Positions 57,657 to 64,000 of a DNA stretch of 64,000 nt are shown one piece after another. Position 1 is the stretch's first letter; each line of letters opens with the position of its first letter. The position numbers were made by a program, and so were the translations under genes. The notes beneath the pieces are model-generated. The model had not been told where the DNA came from. It worked only from the letters and a program-made list of their open reading frames with translations, and did no database searches. The DNA lies in the NCBI GenBank assembly GCA_016795465.1, contig JAEUHK010000073.1:16992-80991 (forward strand). The letters run 5' to 3'. The stretch comes from Verrucomicrobiaceae bacterium (GTDB lineage Bacteria > Verrucomicrobiota > Verrucomicrobiia > Verrucomicrobiales > Verrucomicrobiaceae).

Positions 57657-59237
57657 GTGAACTCCACTCTCCCCATGACGACCCTCGCCCAGACCTCGCC
57701 ACAGATGCTCCAAGCCCCCGAATGGATGACGCCGCTGGTTTTTGTGGCCGCGGTGATCGCGGGAACGATGATTCGGCAGGGACGCCAGGCCGCGGAGGGC
57801 GCGACGTGGGTGGCTCGCTTGTTTTTTGTGACGGCGCTGATCCTTGCGGGCGGTGTGGCGCTGGCGGGGCCGATGCGCCTGGAGTTCGCGGCCTGGGGTC
57901 CGGCAAAGCTCGCGCTGCTGGTCGATCCGCTGTCCTCGCTGATGTTCTTGCTGGTGAGCTTTCTCGGCATCGTGGTGACACGTTACGCGGTGAACTACCT
58001 CGACGGCGATGCGCGGCAGGCGACCTTCTCGCGCTGGCTGGTGCTGACGCTCACGAGCGTGCTGGTGCTGGTGCTTTCGAGCAATCTGCTGCTCTTCACG
58101 GCGGCGTGGATCGCCACGAGCCTGAGCTTGCATCAATTGCTCACCTTCTACCGCGAGCGGCCGGCGGCGGTGATCGCGGCGCGGAAAAAATTCATCATCA
58201 GCCGGCTGGCGGACGTGTGCATGATCACGGCGCTGGTGCTGGTGTGGCGCGGGCATGGCACGTGGGAGTTTCATGAGCTCTTCGCGAATCCCGCAGGGCC
58301 GCACTCGGGTCTGGTGGCCGGTTTGCTCGTCGCGGCGGCGATGCTGAAGTCGGCGCAGTTCCCCTTCCACTCCTGGCTGCCGGACACGCTGGAGACGCCC
58401 ACACCGGTCTCCGCGTTGATGCACGCGGGCATCATCAATGCGGGCGGTTTCCTCATCGTGCGGCTGAGCCCCCTGGTGACGCAATCCTCCACGGCGCTGA
58501 ACACGCTGGCGCTGCTCGGAGCCTTCACCGCGCTGTTTGCGAGTGTGATCATGATGACGCAGACGAGCATCAAGAAGTCGCTCGCGTGGTCCACGGTGGC
58601 GCAGATGGGCTTCATGATGCTGCAATGCGGCCTCGGGGCCTTCGCGCTGGCGATGATGCACATCGTGGCGCACTCGCTCTACAAAGCGCATGCCTTCCTG
58701 AGCAGCGGCAGCGTGGTGAATCTCGCCAAATCATCCTGGACGCCAGTCGGACGGCCCGCGGCGCATCCGCTGGTGGTGCTCGGCTCTCTCGCGGTGTCGA
58801 TCGCGATCGGTTTGGGTGTCGCGGCGGCGTTCAGCTTCGATCTGGCGAATGATCCGGGGCAGGTGCTGCTCATCGCGGTCTTCATCATGGCGATGTCTCA
58901 TCTGCTGTGGACGCTGTGGAGCAGCAGCATGCGGCAAAGGCTCATCCTGCGCGGCATCGGTCTCGTCGCGGTGGCCACGGCGGCGTGCTTCGCGCTGCAT
59001 GCGGGCTTTGAGCACCTGCTCGCGGCCAGCGTGCCGGCCTACGCGCCGCTGCGCAGCGGCGTGGAGCATGCGGTGATGATCCTCGTGGCGCTGCTCTTCC
59101 TCGCGGTGCTCGTGTTTCAGTCGCAACTGCCCGCCTGGGCCTCACGCCCGGCCTTCCAGCGCCTCTACGTGCATGCCAGCAACGGCTTCTACCTCGGCAC
59201 GCTCTTCAACCGGATCACGCAGAAACTCATCGCCTGA
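57657..59237 (+). CDS. dabB: DabB: NuoL-like membrane subunit of the DAB inorganic-carbon transporter
   Basis: 526 codons from a GTG at 57657; ATG 57675 is an alternative. Fourteen or so membrane helices with the antiporter-like subunit signature: LVDPLSSLMFLLVSFLG, AMLKSAQFPFHSWLPDTLETPTPVSALMHAGIINAGGFLIVR, and KKSLAWSTVAQMGFMM, with the key Lys/Glu/His of a proton channel. Shorter than NuoL and lacking its C-terminal lateral helix, as in DabB. In DAB complexes DabB passes cations (H+ or Na+) to drive the vectorial CO2 hydration by DabA. It is followed 23 bp later by dabA. Divergent LysR and the shared element indicate regulated expression. Confidence 0.92.
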   Translation: MNSTLPMTTLAQTSPQMLQAPEWMTPLVFVAAVIAGTMIRQGRQAAEGATWVARLFFVTALILAGGVALAGPMRLEFAAWGPAKLALLVDPLSSLMFLLVSFLGIVVTRYAVNYLDGDARQATFSRWLVLTLTSVLVLVLSSNLLLFTAAWIATSLSLHQLLTFYRERPAAVIAARKKFIISRLADVCMITALVLVWRGHGTWEFHELFANPAGPHSGLVAGLLVAAAMLKSAQFPFHSWLPDTLETPTPVSALMHAGIINAGGFLIVRLSPLVTQSSTALNTLALLGAFTALFASVIMMTQTSIKKSLAWSTVAQMGFMMLQCGLGAFALAMMHIVAHSLYKAHAFLSSGSVVNLAKSSWTPVGRPAAHPLVVLGSLAVSIAIGLGVAAAFSFDLANDPGQVLLIAVFIMAMSHLLWTLWSSSMRQRLILRGIGLVAVATAACFALHAGFEHLLAASVPAYAPLRSGVEHAVMILVALLFLAVLVFQSQLPAWASRPAFQRLYVHASNGFYLGTLFNRITQKLIA

Positions 59238-59260
59238 AACACCTCACGCCTCCCCTTTAT

Positions 59261-61753
59261 ATGAACACCACCCTCGACGCCGCGACCGAAGTTCTCGCCA
59301 TCAACAAGCCCGTCGTCCTCGCGGACAAGCCGAACTGGCTGCGGCATGCTCGCAATGCCTGCCTGCGCGTGCCGCCGCTGTGGCCGCTGCACAGTTTTGT
59401 GGCCGTGAATCCCTTCGTGGGTCTCACCGGCCGGCCCTTTGCGGAAGTGTGCGGCCTCATGCAGCGCGTCACGCACGAGAGCATGCTCATGAGCGTGGAG
59501 TACTTTCAGCAGCAGTTCGCCAGCGGCCGCATCACCACGCCGGATCTCGCCGCCGCGATCCAGCAGAGCGGCGCGGAGATCAGCACCGCGGGTCTGCTCG
59601 CGTGGTTGAAAAATCCCGAGCCGCAACCGCTCGCGGGCCTGCAGAGCCTCGCCGACATCGCCACGACGCGGTTTGGCGGACGCTGGAGCACGCTCATCAC
59701 CGAGGAGATCTCGAAATGGTGCGCGGCTTACTTTGACGAAGGTCAATCGGCCTGGCGCATGCCGTGGAAGAAGCAGTCGCTCTTCGCCGCGTGGCGGCAG
59801 GCGGCGCTGGTGGATGCCACGCCGGAGCTCATCGGCTTCAAAGGCTTCCGCCGAGTCGTCACCGGCCTGCCGGAGAGCACCGCGGACGCGGTCAGCATGA
59901 TGCTCGACCTGCTCGGCGTGCCCGCGGCGAAGGTAGAGGACTACCTGCACCGTCTTTTGATGACGCTGCCCGGCTGGAGCAGCTACGTGCAGTATCAGGT
60001 GCGCGACAAAGCGATGCACGGCACGCACGATGAATCGCTGCTCGACCTGCTCGCGGTGCGGCTCGCGTTTGAGACGCAACTCGCGCGGCAGTTTGATGAG
60101 GCCGATCTCAAAGGCGAGTGGCTGCAAAGCTTCGCCTTCGAAAAAGCCGCGTCGCAGGACAAACAACTGCTCTGGCATGCCGCGCTCGAACTCGGCTTCC
60201 AGCGCGAGCTTTGCACCAAGATCACGCAAAGCGCCGCGCAGGCTCCGAGGGAGGCCAAAGTGCGCCCCGCGGTGCAGGCGGTGTTTTGCATCGACGTCCG
60301 CTCCGAGGTCATGCGGCGCTCGCTCGAGGCCGCATCGCCTGAAATCGAGACGATGGGTTTCGCGGGCTTCTTTGGCATGCCCATCGAATACATCCCCTTC
60401 GGCCAGCGGCATGGCAGCTCGCAGGTGCCGGTGCTCTTCACGCCGAAATATCGCATCCGCGAGCATCTCCCGCAGGCCACGCCCGAGCAGGAAAAGGACG
60501 CGCGGCGGAAACTGCAGGTCGGACGCCGCGTCGCGCACTCGTGGAATGCCTTCAAAACCTCGGCGGTGAGCTGCTTCAGCTTCGTCGAGGCCGCAGGCGT
60601 CGGCTTCGCGTGGAAACTCGTGAAGGACGGCTTTCAACTCGGCAAACACGACTCACACAGCTGCTCCTCCTGCGCCGCGCCGAATCTGCATGAGCACAAA
60701 CGCCTCATCCCCGATCCGCTCGATGACACGCAGGCCGAGGCCGGCATCCCGCCGGAGGATCAGGTGCAGCTCGCTCTCGGTGCGCTGAAAAACATGGGCC
60801 TCACCTCCAATTTCAGCCGACTCGTCATGCTCTGCGGCCACGGCAGCAACACCACAAACAATCCGTATGCCGCCGGGCTCGATTGCGGTGCCTGCGGAGG
60901 TCACGCGGGCGATTCAAATGCCCGCGTCGCCGCTGCCATCCTCAATCAACCGATGGTCCGCAGCGCATTGGAAGGTCACGGCATCCGCATTCCGCAGGAC
61001 ACGCGCTTCATCGCCGCGCTGCACGACACCACCACGGACGCGATCACGCTTTTCGATGCCGACAAAGTGCCGCTCTCGCATGAGACCGACCTTTTGCAGC
61101 TCCAGCTCTGGCTCGACGAAGGCTCAAAACGCTGCCGCCAGCAACGCGCCGCCAGTCTGGGCCTCGCCAGCGCTGCGGAGGCCGAGCTCGACCAGCTCAT
61201 CCATCAGCGCAGCCGCGACTGGGCGCAGGTGCGGCCCGAGTGGGGTCTCGCCGGCAATGCCGCCTTCATCGCCGCGCCACGCGAGCGCACGCGGCACCTC
61301 AATCTCGGTGGACGCGTCTTTTTGCACAACTACCGCCACAGCGCCGACACCACCAAGAGCACGCTCGAGCTCATCATGACCGCGCCCATGATCGTGGCGA
61401 ACTGGATCAACCTCCAATACTACGCCAGCACGGTGAACAACCGCCTCTGGGGCAGCGGCAACAAGGTCACGCACAACGTCGTCGGCACCTTCGGCATCCA
61501 GCAAGGCAACGGCGGCGACCTCCAGGCCGGCCTGCCGCTGCAAAGCGTCCACAACGGCGAAACCTGGATGCACGAGCCCGTGCGCCTCAGCGTCCTCATC
61601 GAAGCCCCCCGCACCGACATCGACGCCGTCATCGCGAATCACGAAAGCGTCCGCCAGCTCGTCGAAAACGGCTGGCTCCACCTCTTCGCCATCGAGGACG
61701 AGGGGCGGGTGATCGTGCGGCGCGGCCCTGATGGTGGGTGGAGTGACGCGTAA
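59261..61753 (+). CDS. dabA: DabA: DUF2309 zinc carbonic anhydrase-like subunit of the DAB complex
   Basis: 830 codons, soluble, peripheral on DabB. The beta-CA-like zinc site is complete: Cys343 and Asp345 in VFCIDVRSEVMRRSLE, His527 in LCGHGSNTTNNPYAAGLDCGACGG and Cys542 in the same segment. The 15-residue His-Cys spacing equals that reported for Halothiobacillus DabA. N-terminal RVPPLWPLHSFVAVNPFVGL is also characteristic of the family. The complex turns CO2 into trapped bicarbonate, using the ion gradient to run in one direction. Together with SbtA and the SulP-CA fusion it would give three routes for bicarbonate supply. Confidence 0.94.
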   Translation: MNTTLDAATEVLAINKPVVLADKPNWLRHARNACLRVPPLWPLHSFVAVNPFVGLTGRPFAEVCGLMQRVTHESMLMSVEYFQQQFASGRITTPDLAAAIQQSGAEISTAGLLAWLKNPEPQPLAGLQSLADIATTRFGGRWSTLITEEISKWCAAYFDEGQSAWRMPWKKQSLFAAWRQAALVDATPELIGFKGFRRVVTGLPESTADAVSMMLDLLGVPAAKVEDYLHRLLMTLPGWSSYVQYQVRDKAMHGTHDESLLDLLAVRLAFETQLARQFDEADLKGEWLQSFAFEKAASQDKQLLWHAALELGFQRELCTKITQSAAQAPREAKVRPAVQAVFCIDVRSEVMRRSLEAASPEIETMGFAGFFGMPIEYIPFGQRHGSSQVPVLFTPKYRIREHLPQATPEQEKDARRKLQVGRRVAHSWNAFKTSAVSCFSFVEAAGVGFAWKLVKDGFQLGKHDSHSCSSCAAPNLHEHKRLIPDPLDDTQAEAGIPPEDQVQLALGALKNMGLTSNFSRLVMLCGHGSNTTNNPYAAGLDCGACGGHAGDSNARVAAAILNQPMVRSALEGHGIRIPQDTRFIAALHDTTTDAITLFDADKVPLSHETDLLQLQLWLDEGSKRCRQQRAASLGLASAAEAELDQLIHQRSRDWAQVRPEWGLAGNAAFIAAPRERTRHLNLGGRVFLHNYRHSADTTKSTLELIMTAPMIVANWINLQYYASTVNNRLWGSGNKVTHNVVGTFGIQQGNGGDLQAGLPLQSVHNGETWMHEPVRLSVLIEAPRTDIDAVIANHESVRQLVENGWLHLFAIEDEGRVIVRRGPDGGWSDA

Positions 61754-61866
61754 TGCCGGCCGCTACATTGATGACTGAGGACTGGGATGCATGATTAGAA
61801 ATGCTCGAAGCCGGGCTTTGAAAGAGTGGAATCGTCAAACCGACGTTCTAACGTGATTCTATAGTC

Positions 61867-64000
61867 ATGCCACACAATCAAGCGCCCCTCTCCGTCACCC
61901 TGCCGAAAGACATCACCGCGAGCATCGCGGTGTTTCTTGTGGCCTTGCCGCTTTGCCTTGGCATCGCCCTGGCATCGAATGCGCCGCTCTTCTCCGGACT
62001 GATCTCCGGGATCGTCGGCGGGATCGTGGTGGGCATTCTTAGTGGCTCGCACAAGAGCGTGAGCGGCCCTGCGGCAGGTTTGACGGCCATTGTGGCGGCG
62101 CAAATTGCTGCGCTGGGCAGTTTCGAGGCGTTTCTGGCCGCGGTGGTGATCGCGGGCGCGATTCAGGTTTTGATGGGCACCTTCCGCCTCGGCTTCATCG
62201 CCTCGTTTTTCCCGATGAGCGTCATCAAGGGCCTGCTGGCGGCCATCGGCCTCATTTTGATCCTGAAACAGATCCCGCATGTGTTTGGCCACGATGCCGA
62301 TGTGGAGGGCGAGATGAGCTTTGAGCAGCCGGACCATGAAAACACCTTCACGGAGCTGCTGGCGACGCTTTCCGACATCTTGCCCGGCGCGGCACTCATA
62401 GGCATCGCGTCCGTTTTGTTCCTCATGGCGTGGGACAAGGTGAAGGTGCTCAAAAAACTGCCCGTGCCCTCCGCGCTCATCGTGGTGGTGCTCGGTGTGG
62501 GCATCAATCTCCTGATGCGCAAGATGGGCCATGCGTGGGAGGTAAAGGCCTCGCATCTCGTGCAGGTGCCCGCGGCGAAGGACTTCCAGGCCTTCCTCGG
62601 CTTTCTGCAATTCCCCGGCGTTGAGCACTTCAGCAACCCGCTCGTCTTCAAAGCGGCGATCACCGTGGCGCTCGTGGCCACGCTGGAGACGCTGCTCAAC
62701 TTGGAGGCCGTCGATAAGATCGATCCCGACCAACGCCAGTCGCCGCCGAATCGCGAACTCATCGCCCAAGGCGCTGGAAACCTCATCGCGGGCCTGATCG
62801 GCGGCCTGCCGATGACGAGCGTCATCGTGCGCTCCTCCGTGAACATCAACGCCGGCGGCAAAACGAAGCTCAGCGCCATTTTGCACGGCGTGTTGCTCAT
62901 CGTGTGCGTCGTCACCCTGCCGCACTGGCTTAATGAGATACCGCTTTCGGCCCTCGCGGCCATTTTGATCGTCACCGGCTTCAAGCTCGCGAGCCCGAAG
63001 CTGTTCAAAGAGATGTGGAGCGAGGGTGCGCCGCAGTTTCTGCCCTTCATCATCACCATCGCAGCGATCGTATTCACCGATCTGCTCACCGGCGTGCTCG
63101 TCGGCCTCGGTGTGAGCATTCTGTTCATCCTGCACAGCAACCTGCGCCGTCCGCTGCGTCGCGTGATGGAAAAGCATGCCATGGGGGATGTGCTGCGCAT
63201 CGAACTGGCGAACCAGGTAAGCTTCCTCAACCGCGCCGCGTTGGAAAAAGTCTTCTACAGCGTGCCACGCGGAGGCCGCGTGCTGATCGACGCGCGTGGC
63301 ACCGACTTTATCGACCCGGACATCCGCGACCTGCTCTCCGACCTGCGGGACAAAACCGCGCCCGCCCGCGGCATCGAGGTGAGCTTCATCGGCATGAAGG
63401 ATCACAACTTCTTCGACGACTATGTGCAGTTCATCGACTACACGAGCCGCGAGGTGCAGAGCGGTCTCAATCCGCAGTCCGTGCTCGAAATTTTGCAGGC
63501 CGGCAATCAGCGCTTCCTCGCTGGCGAGCGCATCCAGCGTGACTTTGGCCGCCAGATTAGCGCCACCTCAGCCGGGCAGTTCCCTATGGCTGCCGTGCTT
63601 GGCTGCATCGACTCACGTGCGCCTGCGGAGATGGTCTTTGATCTCGGCCTCGGCGACATCTTCAGCGCCCGTGTGGCCGGAAACATCGCCACCACCGAGC
63701 TGCTCGGCAGTTTGGAATACGCGTGTGCGGTTGTCGGCGCGAAACTCGTTGTCGTGCTCGGTCACACGAGCTGCGGCGCGGTCAATGCGGCCGTCGATCT
63801 GCTGGCGGCCGCGAAAAAAGCCAGCGAAGCCACGCCTTGTGGCAATCTCGATGGCCTCGTCAGTGAAATCCAGCTCGCCATCAATCCCGCCACGCTGAAG
63901 AAGCCTGATGCGTGGGCTCCCGGCGAAAAAGCTGCCTACACAAACGAAATCTCCCGGCTCAACGTGATCAAGACGATCAAGACCATCCGCCAGCGCAGCG
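61867..64000 (+). CDS. SulP-STAS-beta-carbonic anhydrase fusion (3' end outside window)
   Basis: 711 codons within the window and still open. Residues about 15-425 are the SulP membrane domain (SIAVFLVALPLCLGIALASNAPLFSGLISGIVGG; VSGPAAGLTAIV; GGLPMTSVIVRSSVNINAGGKTKLSAI). About 440-525 is a STAS-like domain (ELANQVSFLNRAALEKVFYSV, DFIDPDIRDLL). From about 540 a beta-carbonic anhydrase with zinc ligands Cys580 and Asp582 (GCIDSR), His633 and Cys636 (GHTSCGAVN). Such fusions import or export bicarbonate and interconvert it with CO2 at the pore exit. 113 bp after dabA, same strand, likely the same regulon; the start ATG is at 61867. Confidence 0.93.
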   Translation, partial: MPHNQAPLSVTLPKDITASIAVFLVALPLCLGIALASNAPLFSGLISGIVGGIVVGILSGSHKSVSGPAAGLTAIVAAQIAALGSFEAFLAAVVIAGAIQVLMGTFRLGFIASFFPMSVIKGLLAAIGLILILKQIPHVFGHDADVEGEMSFEQPDHENTFTELLATLSDILPGAALIGIASVLFLMAWDKVKVLKKLPVPSALIVVVLGVGINLLMRKMGHAWEVKASHLVQVPAAKDFQAFLGFLQFPGVEHFSNPLVFKAAITVALVATLETLLNLEAVDKIDPDQRQSPPNRELIAQGAGNLIAGLIGGLPMTSVIVRSSVNINAGGKTKLSAILHGVLLIVCVVTLPHWLNEIPLSALAAILIVTGFKLASPKLFKEMWSEGAPQFLPFIITIAAIVFTDLLTGVLVGLGVSILFILHSNLRRPLRRVMEKHAMGDVLRIELANQVSFLNRAALEKVFYSVPRGGRVLIDARGTDFIDPDIRDLLSDLRDKTAPARGIEVSFIGMKDHNFFDDYVQFIDYTSREVQSGLNPQSVLEILQAGNQRFLAGERIQRDFGRQISATSAGQFPMAAVLGCIDSRAPAEMVFDLGLGDIFSARVAGNIATTELLGSLEYACAVVGAKLVVVLGHTSCGAVNAAVDLLAAAKKASEATPCGNLDGLVSEIQLAINPATLKKPDAWAPGEKAAYTNEISRLNVIKTIKTIRQRS

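Noticed and set aside
61795..63405. 536-codon minus-strand frame
   Set aside because: Shadow of the SulP-CA fusion, which is open on the plus strand to the window edge with complete zinc motifs.

Overview
The window looks like chromosomal DNA of a GC-rich bacterium of the phylum Verrucomicrobiota, probably near Verrucomicrobiales/Prosthecobacter. This is inferred from family content, not from a marker gene. The pointers are an autotransporter-type beta-strand repeat protein and a TIGR03803-type propeller protein that share a C-terminal 'W..HFG..DxDGDGLANLLEY' domain, a DUF1800/DUF1501 pair, a DUF6268-like outer-membrane protein, GxxExxY proteins, and many palindromic intergenic repeats. No rRNA, tRNA or CRISPR array was seen.

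Layout. (a) 1-15.9 kb: secreted and surface proteins around an OmpR-type two-component pair (5769-7789), plus a REP-associated tyrosine transposase between two 149-bp copies of its hairpin repeat. Four promoters here, including that of the regulator, carry a GTWAC-N6-GTTAC box. (b) 16-25.6 kb: a secreted S9 peptidase, a sialidase, a TRIC-like channel, a TPR protein, a TrhO-RluA fusion and an NhaR-like LysR regulator. (c) 25.8-30.8 kb: a type I secretion-like ABC/HlyD/TolC operon whose ATPase lacks the Walker A lysine. (d) 31.4-43.3 kb: an outer-membrane protein, PAS histidine kinase and NarL-type regulator operon, followed by a stress/dormancy-like set: toxin-antitoxin pair, SDR, small lipoproteins, GH63 glucosidase, S2P protease with CBS domains, DUF2934 protein and HPF-like protein. 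A 17-bp dyad recurs six times ahead of these units and of the ABC operon. (e) 43.5-54.4 kb: transglutaminase-like protein, methyltransferase, DUF1800/DUF1501 pair and secreted carbohydrate-related proteins. One GxxExxY gene is inserted between the DUF1800 and DUF1501 genes, bracketed by hairpin elements. (f) 54.5-64 kb: an inorganic-carbon acquisition island: sbtA-sbtB, a second GxxExxY gene with its own version of the hairpin, a LysR regulator, dabB-dabA, and a SulP-STAS-beta-carbonic anhydrase fusion that runs off the right edge.

The most interesting signals are: the three-system bicarbonate island with a matching 40-bp element in front of both sbtA and dabB; the long-form GxxExxY genes paired with start-proximal hairpins whose sequence differs but whose architecture is the same; the two candidate regulons defined by recurring operators; and two palindromic repeats absorbed in frame into coding sequences.
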